From assembly GCA_020055645.1 (NCBI GenBank), contig CM034546.1, forward strand, positions 114,502,375 through 114,566,374: a DNA stretch of 64,000 nt. The letters are read 5' to 3'. The notes beneath the pieces are model-generated. The model was not told the DNA's origin, did not search any database, and saw only the letters and a list, made by a program, of their open reading frames with translations. Source of the stretch: Tomocerus qinae (lineage: Eukaryota > Arthropoda > Collembola > Entomobryomorpha > Tomoceridae). Below, one piece after another: positions 1 to 12,201 of the stretch; position 1 is the first letter of the stretch; every line of letters begins with the position of its first letter. The position numbers and the translations under genes are program-made.

Positions 1-359
1 TTACGCTACGCATGCATGCAATGACTTTCCTCTGATAGATCTCTCACATATTACATAATGAACAAGGAATGTAATGCGTGTATTATGTAATACTCAAAGG
101 TCTCTCGCTGATACCCATTTGTGCCATTGGCTGTAATTAGTTTAAGGACTTAATTATTAGGAAGGAAATACCTGATGGAAACTTCAAACAACCAACTGCC
201 ATTTGAGGAGAATTAATCATTACAATTCAAGCGATCTCATTAATATTGTATTTTAGCGCTTTAGACAGCAAGTAAAGTAAGGACTACTCTACTGGAATAG
301 CTAATTACTCATAATTGTTTAAATAAAAATTGAAAAAATTATTTATTTGAAAAAATATT

Positions 360-2000
360 TTCGCAAATTAGTTGAGATAAAACGGGTAAACAAAATGTTT
401 TGAAAAAAGTTGCATCAGAAATTTTGCCGAAAGTTCAGAAAAATTACAATTACTTTTCAAAAACTTAGAAAATCGACCACCTCCGATTTTGATGAAAATT
501 GATGGAAAGAGTAGTAAAGCGTGTCTAATAATGAAAATGTCACCAAAAAATATTCCAAGTCTGTTGTCGCCTACCCCATCGCAGGTGAAACCGAGAGGTT
601 TTAGTAAAAAATATCTACCACAAAAAGTCAAAACAAAAAATATCCGAAGTCTTCAGACATAAATCACAAAATTTGTAGCCACCCGGTACAAAAATTATGC
701 AAAATAAAAAATTTCCGAAAACATACTATCACCTAAAAAATATTCTAAGTCGATTCTAAGTCGAAAAACATGCTGTCACCAAAAAATATTCTAAGTCTGT
801 TGTCGCCACCACATCTCATCACAGGTAAAACCGAGAGGTTTTACTAAAAATGTCTAAAATAGACCCCCACCACGTAGCACAAAAAGTTAATACAAAAAAG
901 TATCCGAAGTCTTCAGACAAAAATCACAAAATTTGTTGCCAACCGGTAGAAAAATTTTGCAAATTAAAATATCTGTTACAAAGAATATTCTAAGTCGAGA
1001 AACATGCTGTCACCAAAAAATATTCTAAGTTGAGAAACATGCTGTCACCAAAAAAATATTCTAAGTCGGGAAACATGCTGTCACCCAAAAATATTCTAAG
1101 TCGAGAAACATGCTGTCACCAAAAAATATTCTAAGTCTGTTGTCGCCACCACATCTCATCACAGGTAAAACCGAGAGGTTTTAGTAAAAATGTCTAAAAT
1201 AGACCCCCGCCACGTAGCACAAAAAGTTAATACAAAAAAGTATCCGAAGTCTTCAGACAAAAATCACAAAATTTGTTGCCAACCGGTAGAAAAATTTTGC
1301 AAATTAAAATATCTGTTACAAAGAATATTCTAAGTCGAGAAACATGCTGTCACCAAAAAATATTCTAAGTTGAGAAACATGCTGTCACCAAAAAAATATT
1401 CTAAGTCGGGAAACATGCTGTCACCCAAAAATATTCTAAGTCGAGAAACATGCTGTCACCAAAAAATATTCTAAGTCTGTTGTCGCCACCACATCTCATC
1501 ACAGGTAAAACCGAGAGGTTTTAGTAAAAATGTCTAAAATAGACCCCCGCCACGTAGCACAAAAAGTTAATACAAAAAAGTATCCGAAGTCTTCAGACAA
1601 AAATCACAAAATTTGTTGCCAACCGGTAGAAAAATTTTGCAAATTAAAATATCTGTTACCAAGAATATTTTAAGTCGAGAAACATGCTGTCACCAAAAAA
1701 TATTCTAAGTCGGGAAACATGCTGTCACCAAAAAATATTCTAAGTCTATTGTCGTCACCACACTTCGTCCCGGGTGAAACCGTGAGATTTTAGTATGGCA
1801 ATAACTTAAATAGACAATGGAAAAAAATGTTGGGCAAAAAGTAAACAAAAAAGAAAGTCTTCAGACATAAATAACAAAAGTTGTACAGCCAAAAGCGGTT
1901 CGAAATCCATGCAAATTAAAAAATTAACTGTTTTGAATACGAATGACTTGTCAACAGAGGGGGATGCAGCATGTCACCAAAAAAGCTAAGTCTAACGACT
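360..2000. repeat. 340-bp tandem satellite with ~35-bp internal subrepeats
   Basis: The phrase ctaagtctgttgtcgcc recurs at about 791, 1131 and 1471, exactly 340 bp apart, and the sequence between is nearly identical. Each unit has a unique part (cacaggtaaaaccgagaggtt, cacgtagcacaaaaagttaa, cttcagacaaaaatcac) and a run of about four 35-bp subunits containing atattctaagtcgagaaaca followed by tgctgtcacc. More diverged units occur on both flanks (about 557 and 1747). No coding potential is visible. Confidence 0.95.
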
Positions 2001-2169
2001 TACATACCCACATGATTGAGTCAACACAAGGAATGCCACATTTCTCCAAATGTGTTACATTACTGCTAATATTGATAAAAAGCAATTCAGAAACATATAT
2101 TGTACGCAAATGCATGCTAAAACTAAGTCAAAAAGATTTCTTTGGTGTACGCAGTGAAACAGTGTGACA

Positions 2170-5100
2170 CAATGAGAAAAAATTGACCAATTAGGGAATT
2201 TTTATTGTTATAGATATTAGGGAGATAAAATAGCAAGGAGATGTACATGCAATGTCGTTGTGATTGTGTACTTATGTAGTAACATCAAAGTCATTATAGT
2301 CATTAATATTATACTATTCACAATGGGAATAATATAAATTATGTGAAGTGGATATTGTGTTCATGACAGCTCTTTCTTGGGTATTCATATTAATATTAGG
2401 TAAGTACTACGTAGGGATGTATAATGTAAAGCATGTCGTTTTGTTGTCTTAAAGTCTTAAAAGCTTCATCTTTTACGTCATACTCAACTTTTTACGTCAT
2501 TTACGAGCCTGAAGTCGGAATATGCATTATTAGCAATACCTTTGATTAGTTTTGTCTTTTGCCCGATGAAGTTCGTTGAAGGTGTGTACTACTGCCCAAC
2601 TGGTACTACTATTAAGGAAGTTAATCATACCAATTGTACACTGTTTTTATATTGTCATCTTCAATATAAAAATGAAGTGCTTTAATGCATTTAGAGAGAT
2701 GTGTACTCCATGTAAATACAGTACTACAAACTATCTTTCTGCTACAACAGGTTACACATTATACTATAGATTCGGTTTGCTACAATGAAGGTCGTCCGGT
2801 ATGTGTTATGCAAATTAGTAGTACTACTGCTCTTTATGTACATGTATAATAGGATTTTTTGACCATTTCTTATACAGAACATGAATATAGTATAGGTAGA
2901 TTACCACAAAGCTGAGAAATGCCAATTAACTTACATGGGTGCTTAATATTATATCCATGTTAGTATACTCTTAATCTCGTTGTATGTAAGTTATAACTCA
3001 TACTTATAGTATATACATGAAATATAAGAAATAATGGTTAGCCAAAAACTAACTACAATCTCATTATAAGTCTTAAAGAAAGGACAGTGACAAATGAAGT
3101 ACATACAAGTTGTAAAAATCAGTACTACATAATTTAATTGCATGATATCTACTATATATTTGTCAAACCTGTAAATATGTAGGTTAGGTTAGCATTATAC
3201 TTAGTATAAATTATTAATGTCCTCAAAATAAATTATTAGCACCAGCAAAATGTTGCTACTGTTTTAATACCCTATCTGCATTTACATTTTCTTTGTGACT
3301 ACAGTGACTAGAATTCTATACAATGTAAGGTAATTTCAATATCCCCAAAGCATTAATCAGATTGGAGCCTCATGGAGGTCGAAAACGAAATAAATATGGA
3401 AATGCATTCATCCTTCAATAATCCATCCATTATTGCATGATATGAGACAACTCCATTACTAAAAGCTGCCAATTACTATTAATTTCTTAGATATTTCTTT
3501 GTAATAGCTATCCAGTCTGGTATTTTCTTGTATTTTCTGGTATAGCTTTCCGAGATTAACTACATGGAGCAGTAACTACAATGAGAATATCATATTGACA
3601 CAGTTTAATAATCGTGAGCATTGATAAATGCTCGGATATTCATTAACTTTTCAATTTTAATACCATGAAAGTCAAAGTCCTTCGTGAGACCATACGCTAA
3701 TCCCGACTGGGCACAATGTGTACGTAAGTGTATTAATATAATTTTGCTCTTGGGTTTATTGACTTCCCTTACTTGATTTTTGACATGCACATTTGCATTC
3801 ACACAGATGTTAATCACTGATACCATGTTAGTACTATCACTTTCATGAAAGTTCCATTAATTTTTACTTATTATGCTGTATGTAACTTATGGATCTATGT
3901 CTGATTGCACGTCAGATTAAACCACATTTCCCCACATGTATTACTAGCTATATTTACATAGACAGTCTACTTCAGACTTTTAGACTTAGACGCAAAATAT
4001 CCATAGTACTACTCTTTTTAGATTATTCAGCTTAGAACAATAAAAAACCAAATTGAAGATAACCTGACCTGCGTTTAAATGCATTTCTGCTGGACTTGGG
4101 TAATCTTTACTAGAAGTCATAAAAACCGACTCAATCAGAATGCTATTTTGCTTTTTGTGATTGCAAAAACTAGAAACTTTGTACTATGTACTTTAATTTA
4201 AATTCCCACCTGTATTCAGGTTGCATTTCGCACTAAAAACAAGATTTTATGCAGTGATTTAATAATGAGTATTAATAATTCTTGATTTATCCAACAGACC
4301 CCTTTCGACTGGTTAATGCAAGTTCCTATCAGCGAACTATATACACGTAATGTACATCATACACTTTGTGCTAGGTTTTCAAAGACTCCACATAATCTGC
4401 GATGTATTTTTTGACAGGTACAACTGGAATTTCCGTGAGCAGGATTTTATAGGAATTAATACTGGAGTTTATTTTTTTGTGAAAAATGTTTAGGGATTAA
4501 CGCATTGTCCAGATAGTATACTTTTGATATCAGTGTAATAGTAGTACCTTTTATTATTTAATACTGCACGTAGTGTGTATGTGAAATTAAGTGTATTAGC
4601 AGCATTAGGTTATATAAGACATTATTAGCATAGTTCGTATACGTATACACTTGCATTCACATAAAAAGCCTTAACCAAATAGGAAAGGAGCACAGTAGAC
4701 ATTTGCATGACATGAATTATTTCATTAGTGGCCATAAAATAGTGTCGTCAAATAGGTTTAGTAAATATGAGCAATAGTATTATAGAAAAAGCATGGTATT
4801 GCACTTCTGGTTTTGTGAGTGCTAGTATAACGTCTACATGAGTGACTAGCACTTGGCTTTCTCCCACAATAAAATCCTAGAAGTAAAGTAACAAGACATG
4901 CAAGGCGATTCACTGCTGAGATAAATAATGCCTACATACGTTGGTAAATGACTTTTCTTTTGGGGGAAAAATCATGTAACTGTACATGTAGTTGTGGATT
5001 AAATTTGAGTTAGGGAAGTTATATAGCATATAGGACGGGAACTTTTGCTTTATTCATCTACCAAGGCCGATGGAACTTATACATAGGATCCTGGTGATGT

Positions 5101-5865
5101 AACTACAACTGTCTTCTGGTCTTGTACCTGTACACAATGCATGGTAATAGTCCAAGTCCAATGTTAAATATATCGATATGCAATGTCGAGTTGGTGTAAA
5201 GTTGGATTCTGTGTCATGCAATGCATTATTTACTCTGATGACGGTAAATGTCCAATCCATGACGGAGCATACTTGAGTGTGACCTAATAATAAAAGCTCA
5301 AAAGCAAAATTCTCATGACAGTAAGTCATATTGGCTATAGGTGAACATAAACTGCAGTTGACTAATTTAAGGTGGAATCGTTTAGACATGGAGAAAATAA
5401 TTACAAGTTGCGAACAATAAAATCTTATAGCCGTAAGGAAAGTTTATTCTCCTCCTTTTCTATCTATTTGAGTGTTGGAAACGGATTTTAAGGGTGAATT
5501 GTGATATGGACTAAAGTTAATGAAATCTGGATGGCCTATAGTCTCATAAAAATTGACGACATTGCTCATAGGTACACTATACGACACACTAAAATTGATT
5601 TTATACCTACCTGAGTTAGGTATTCAGGGTAATTGTTTGTGTTTTGCGTTCTGTCATTCTGTCTACGGGTGATATCTACAGTTTACCAGCCTTTCTCTCA
5701 TTCCCGAAAAACTAATATGAATATTTCCAATCAACTCTTAATATTTTTCACAGCAATGTGGACTGACACCACGTATAAAACTCCTTGCACATTTCTTTCA
5801 ACTGTCAGTCAAAAGATTCTTCAGAGTGACAAGTTCTCCAAGCTTTTGACTCTGACACAATATCA
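2170..5865. other. intergenic, no gene recognised
   Basis: AT-rich sequence with only short ORFs lacking recognisable domains. It would include the promoter and 5' UTR of the receptor gene that starts at 5866. I see no RNA gene or clear repeat here. Confidence 0.6.
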
Positions 5866-8382
5866 ATGGAGACTACGCAACATTTCTTCCAAAGGTTTTT
5901 TGTCAAACGAGCTTCACTCTTCCAACCAGAACTCCCAGATAGTTTTACTAACGATGATGGAAACAAAGAAGAATTTATGCCAATTATCCTACCTGACGAT
6001 ATTCCTAAACAAGAAAGTATTGTTGATTCTCTTCTTCCACCCCATCCGGCTAATATACCACCAGAATTACAAAACGATACACTTTTCTATGAAAAAGTTT
6101 ATCTTAATCTAAATTCAACCAATGTGACATTGCTCCTCTTTCTTGCATTATTCACTCTGTGGGTTATTGTCATGAACTCTTTAACCATTTTTGCATTGTG
6201 GAAAGGACATAAAAAAGGCTGTGTTGCGGATTTGTACCTGGCCAACTTAGCTTTAGAAGACTTACTTCTCGGAATTGTTGTTCTTCCATTTATGAGTACA
6301 GTGGTTCTTTTAGGTTATTTTCCTTTCGGTGAGTTATGGTGTGCTTTCTGGGTCTTCTTTGATTACTACCTCATCGTGGCTTCCAGTTTTGGATATACAG
6401 CACTCATGTAAGACTGTTTTAACATTACAAATTCCTACTCATGCTTTTACAAATAAGTTCTCCTAGAATTTTCTAATATCTGGCAATATTTTTAATAAAC
6501 CTAGGATTGCACTCCATATCTGAATCTTTGTTACAGCATTTACTAATTTACTACTATTAAATAAATAATCAATATAATAAAAATCAGCAGGTTAACAAAG
6601 CAAATGTACTGTATGAGGAAATATATTATTAATTTGGGCAAAAGTCTAGAAATTCATGACAAAATGCTGAAATTTTAAAATTGGAAATATTGGTCATGCC
6701 CGATGTCCTTTTTCTCTATAAAAATATTTTTGATGCCTGATTACACGAGACATTTCAGTGGCTTGCACAGAAAAATCATATTAGTACTAGGTGACATAGT
6801 TAAATCTGGTAGTAGATTAGTAGGGTTTTGTGGCATCAATTTTTTTGACAAATTCTCAGGGAACGTAAGTAGTTAAAGTAGCTAACATGCTATGAATGAT
6901 GAAAACAAAACAAATTGTAGCAAACAACCGGCCAGGATACCTAAGGACAAATACTATCTGTATAAGATGTATTGTCTTCAGAAAGCTTTCATTTAATGGT
7001 GATCTTATTTTATTAACAGGCTTAACAATCTCTGGATGATTCGTTGGCCAGAAAATTATCACCGCACTACTTGGGAGACTCATGTTCTCATACTCGTTTC
7101 CGTTTGGTTAGCTGTGAATATTTCTTGGGCTCCACCCTTCTTCCATGATCGTTTTGCTCTCATCTATCCTCATGGAGTATGCGGATTCAGCATACACAAC
7201 AATCATTACTTTGTAAGTGTAATTTTATAATCTCTATAGACCTGTTGTTGAATTTGACAGGGAATTTTTCATTTCAACTTTCACTATACTAAAGTAATTA
7301 AATAAATGTTATCATTTCCAAAGGAAAAGTACGAAAATGAAAAAAATGAGTTGCCAATCATTTAAGCAGGTTGTAATTGTATGTAAGAATTATTACGCCA
7401 AAGCTTTTGTTCTGTATAATTTCAGACGTTCTACATTGGGATGACTGGATTTTACATTCCACTTTTGCTGAATCTTATTGCCGGTATTTGGGTGTGTATA
7501 ATTCTGAGGAAGGAAGAGAATCGTGTATTTTCAACAAGGAATAAACAAGTTCATCCACATAGATATCATCATAATCATAAAAGATCTATCAGTGGACCTT
7601 CACAACCTGACTATGGGAGTAGATATGGACTGAATTATCATGTAAGTTTTCCTATAGAGTTTTCTGTGCGAAATTATCGATGCCAATTGTTGATAGCATA
7701 TTAAGCATATCATTTTGACTACAGTAGAGTCAACTGACGATGTTATTACTGTGTTTACTTAACAGCCTAGTCATAGGGGATACGATGAAATGGATTTACA
7801 ATTGGCAAATTTGCCGGGTATTAGATCCCCAGTAAGACTAGGTCGTTTAATAGCAGACACCTTACTAAAGGAACAGGATCATGTTCGAGATACCCGGGAA
7901 TCAGCCAAGAAACACTTTCCTCTCGTAGCGACGATGCTTGTCCTATTCTTTTGCAGCAGATGTATGTTCTATGTATATTTTGGGGTAGGTTTCGTCACAC
8001 GCAATTGGCTGCGTATTTTCATGGCTTATTACACTTACAAGACACAAGACAGGCAGTTAGTTAACTCTCATGTTCAGTTAAGTAATAAAATGTTTTATTA
8101 CAGGCAGGAGCGTTTGTGGCAAAAATCTTTCCACCCGATTTGTCGAATGGTGTCTATTGGATAATGCACTCTAATGCCGCCATTAGTCCAATAATTCATC
8201 TGATTTTCGACAGAGATTTACGTGTAGGCATAGGAAGACTTTTAGGAGTTCGCAAAAGGTCTCATTCTCACAACCATCGTCACCACCGCCATCATCACAA
8301 TAGTCGAAATCACTGGAATATTGATTTGGAGAGAGAAAATGCAGACAGAAGGCCAACACCACGAGATGTGTATCGTTATTGA
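5866..8382 (+). CDS. Atypical aminergic/muscarinic-like GPCR, activation motifs lost
   Basis: Five exons: 5866-6410, 7020-7212, 7426-7641, 7766-7984, 8104-8382, giving 483 residues with consistent phase. Seven hydrophobic segments are visible. TM1 is near residues 86-110 and TM2 carries the class A sodium-site Asp (LANLALEDLLLG). TM3 begins with Cys (WCAFWVFFDYYL) and pairs with an ECL2 Cys (GVCGF). TM3 also has the aminergic-type Asp (FFDYY), and TM5 is FYIPLLL. The best family impression is muscarinic/histamine-like, possibly an orphan arthropod aminergic group. The DRY position reads NNLW, TM6 reads FFCSRCMF instead of CWxP, and TM7 reads SPIIH instead of NPxxY. The first exon junction falls just before the DRY position. 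ICL3 and the C-terminal tail are His-rich. A poly(A) signal lies at 8897. The fold is certain, the ligand unknown, and signalling through G protein doubtful. Confidence 0.85.
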
Positions 8383-10046
8383 ACCAAAGACTGTAAATTA
8401 TAACTCCCGCTCGACTGAGAAAACTGTTTAGCTACGTATCGGAAGAAAATTAGGGGAAGTTTTATTATTAAAAATGGAAAATGAGCTATCAAGCCAATTT
8501 TTAATCGAAACAGCAGAAAGGAAAACCTTCTAATTAATGGCTACTGTTAAATCACTAAAAACATCAGCCCTTTATAGACTTTTAACTGCCCCTTTTATTA
8601 CTGGACAAGAAAAGGACTTTTTCGAATTACATTATTCAGTACCTGTTGTTGACTACATGTGCAAGGCCGTACCTGTAGCAATCTATACTAACAGTGTAAC
8701 TGTTGTCTATATTTGTACCTGGAATGAGATTGCTCATTTTGTAGCTACATTTAAACTGACCTTCAAGTTAGTTATTAAAGCGTCTGGAATTTTTCAACAA
8801 GATGAAGACCAGTGTATTTCATGTCGACTACATTTTTAATTGATTTAAACCCATTATGTTCCGAGTAATTGTCTGAAATTGTAATTATCCGTGGAAAATA
8901 AACAACAGCAGTATAAACCATGTATAAACCTGATAATCTAATAGGTACCATTACTAAAATACAGACTGTAAATTGCAATGTAAGGAATAATGTCGCTATA
9001 ATTTTTAATGATGGATGAAATCACATTGATAGCAACTCATTAGGCCCGGTTCAAAAGTGTATAACGAGCTTAGTATTATTGCTTTCGGTATAATGTACCG
9101 CAGCAGGATGTTAATTATTTTCTACATTAGCTCTAACCATCTAACAGTGATGTGAACTTATTTATTTCCTTCCCATTACTAGAATATAGAAAGTGCATAA
9201 TAAAAAAACGAATGGAGGCTACTTTTCTAATTCTGTTTCAATTTACTGCAATAATAGAAAAATAACAATTTTCTGCAGTTAAATTGTTTCTTTAATTGTA
9301 TTGCGTACTGCGTACTTTACACGTTTACGTCAAACCTAGTATAGAACTGACGTAAACTAGTTTTCAATGCTTTGTTTGTGTTACGGAATAGCCGTGAATC
9401 AAAATGAACATGATAAAGGCACTTTTTTCGGAGAAGGGAGGCTGTCCAATGTTAACAAAGTACATTGTCGACGTGTGTACTTAGGGAAAGAAGTAAATAG
9501 TAGATGTAATAGTAAGTAGGTGATACTCTGTTTGTTTCCGTCTTAGAGATGGCTAAAAATAGTTTGAGTGTGGTTAGTCAGGATAGGATAATTACATGAA
9601 ACTAGTTTACATGGATGCATACGAACACCTACATTAAATGACACTATCGAAGCCAAAAATACAGGCAGGGGTTACAACAGTTTCGTCGATTCTGTTAAGG
9701 ATGACTACACATCGTAGGTAGGTAAATATAAATGTACAAACAAACTTTGGCTGGATTGTTGAGCAATGAAAAGCAACGCATTTTGCCATGTCCCATGTCA
9801 AGTATTGGTAACGTCTTACTATACTCCGTTACATATCTCGCACATTCTTACGACTATTTTTGTTTCTTTTATTCCTCCATTCGTTTTTACCATTTGATTG
9901 TTAGTATGATCTACATATTGATAGACAGAGACGACAATATTGAGGCAACACATTGTGGTCGTGAATTGTGAGTGTGAGGGCCATATTATTCTTCTCTTAC
10001 CTAAAATCAGATTTCGATAACCTCGCATGTTATTCACCCGTTTGTA
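8383..10046. other. 3' UTR and intergenic, no gene recognised
   Basis: Begins with the receptor's 3' UTR (AATAAA at 8897-8902). The rest is AT-rich, with only short ORFs of no recognisable content. The promoter of the arrestin-domain gene should be in the right half. Confidence 0.6.
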
Positions 10047-11659
10047 ATGAACTCCAAGGATTTTCGTAAAATTATTCACAAATTAGATTTTGATAAACCT
10101 TTGGATTTCGTGCAGAGTTTATATGTAAACAAGAAGAAAAGGTTTTTTGAAACATCTTCGGGAAGACCTATTTTTGAAATTGATCTGGACAGTCCGAGAT
10201 ATATGTATAATGCTGGTGATATTGTTTCTGGAAATGTGTTTCTATCCTTCCACAGGAATACTTATATCAGAGGTACCTACTACTTAACATTTCTCTTACA
10301 GATATAGATACTCATTCTATGATGCTCCTGTTTTTTTTTATCCTATTCTTACAAATGATGCTCCTTTTGACCTTGGTCTGAATACTTTTGTAGGAGAATG
10401 TTTGTTTGTATGATGAAATAAACTGCTAATCTATGAAATATCTCTTTGTTACAAGGAATAAAGATAAAGCTGATTGGAGAAGCTAAAACATACTTTGGAG
10501 GTCGAGTTTTGGGAGCATGTCGCAGCTGCTTGGCCTTACCTGCCCAAGATAAAGAGCATATTATTTATAGAATACAAAATGTACTGGGATTTGGTAAGAT
10601 GTTTTAACTTTAGTGCTATTAGAAATATTTCCTTTCAATATTTATCAAAACCCTGCGATTTGGTGACAAATGCAAGAAAACTGAATCTGTAGATGCAGCT
10701 GAATCCCTCCCTCTGCAGATACCACCTGGAAGACACCACTTTCCTTTTTGCTTCCGGCTGCCAGAAAATTTGCCCTCATCTTATACTCATAAGCTAGGCC
10801 ATATAAAATATTTTCTTGAAGCAAGTGTGCAAGGCTCTAATCAGTATGATGACCTCAAACTGTTGAAAATTATTGAAATATGTGTATCAGCAATCGTGGA
10901 TTTAAGATTCATCCCCAATGTACAAAAAATTGTTCGACTCAAGAAAGAACACAGCGTCGGAATGGCTTATTTCTTTTGCAATGGTCTTGTAGGATTTCAT
11001 CTCTCATTGGCTAAAAGTGGCTACATACCTGGAGAAAAGATTCCCTTTACTGTTCATTTATCCAATAAAAGCGGAAGAACTGTCTCGTCGGTAACACTCT
11101 CACTTGTCCAGGTGAGATGGTACACTTTTCCGAACTGGTTTAATTCTTTTGCTTATATATTGTGGGTAATATCTAATTTTGGAAATTCTATTTTGTAAAG
11201 ATTACATATTTCTATGTGGGAAACTCTTGTCAAGAAACTCGGAAAACAATTAGGCAAATGGAAGGACCCACTCTTCTTCCAGGTACTACAGAAGTGTGGC
11301 AAAGAGATAATCTCCGAATGCATTGTGTACCACCAACTGGGCTGGGAAACTGTAGAATCATTGATATCATGTATTTATTAAAGGTTTGGAAACATCTTTA
11401 TCAAATCATATGATGATGATTTTTCAATATATAATAGCTTACGTATGTGCCGAAAGATTATTTTTCTATGAATGCAATTGTGTTTTTGTAGGTGAAAATG
11501 AAAGTGAAATATAACTTAACACTAAAAGGCGAAGTTCCTCTCATTATTGGGACAGTTGGTCTTTGGGAAACGTCGGACAATCAGGAAAAACGTCAGAGTT
11601 GGACGGAAATAATCAGACAGCCTAGATCCATTTTGAAAAAGAGACCCATCTCCATGTAA
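10047..11659 (+). CDS. Arrestin domain-containing protein (alpha-arrestin)
   Basis: Five exons: 10047-10272, 10456-10593, 10693-11111, 11201-11383, 11492-11659, giving 377 residues. The arrestin N domain covers about residues 47-205, with DLDSPRYMYNAGDIVSGNV, GIKIKLIGEAKTYF and the family signature IPPGRHHFPFCFRLPENLPS. The C domain follows (about 215-350), with SLAKSGYIPGEKIPFTVHLS and CRIIDIMYLLKVKMKV. Alpha-arrestins are cytosolic adaptors that link membrane cargo to ubiquitin ligases and endocytosis, usually through PPxY motifs in the tail. This protein ends about 30 residues after the fold and shows no PPxY. Exon 4 uses a weak donor (aag|gtttgg). The start was chosen as the first ATG of the open frame; the 46 residues before the fold are not conserved in my reading. 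Confidence 0.88.
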
Positions 11660-12201
11660 ATGTGGGCTATTCATAATACCAAACATACTTTCCTGTTTCT
11701 AAAAGTGTCCAAAGTTGTCACAAAAGTTCCTGACCAATTCATAATTTTATTTTGTTGTATACTAAAGTAATTGGATGTATTGGACTGTCATGTCACACGT
11801 AGCCGTTTCTACTGACACATGCAATTAAAACCCCTCTATTTGTGTATATCGTGCATTTACAGATTCATTATTGGCAGTCACAGCTGTTTGTTAAACAAGT
11901 TGAACAGATTAAACTACGTTAAGAGAAAATGACAATGGACGACTATTTATTTCTTTGACCTAATCAACCGTATGTATACAATTAAGCATATAAATACAGA
12001 CATGCAACGAATTTCTATTAAAAACTGCATTCATCGTCTGTTACCTTTATATGACAAATTCGTGCAGAGATTCAATAGTTAGATGTAGAAGGTGGGCGGT
12101 AGTGGTAGCGATTACGTCATTCAATTACGCTGCGGAATGGCATTTCTGTCAAAAGATTATTTTTAAATTTAACGCTTTTTAAGTTGGTATAATTATGATG
12201 A
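11660..12201. other. convergent intergenic region
   Basis: Lies between two converging genes. A minus-strand AATAAA (tttatt at 11946-11951) could serve the gene ending at 12202. Nothing else is evident. Confidence 0.5.

Noticed and set aside
5054..5389. 111-residue minus-strand ORF
   Set aside because: No recognisable domain, no splice partners and AT-rich composition like its flanks; probably random.
10474..10692. 72-residue ORF in the arrestin-domain gene
   Set aside because: It is a different frame over exon 2; the arrestin frame joins both neighbouring exons in phase.
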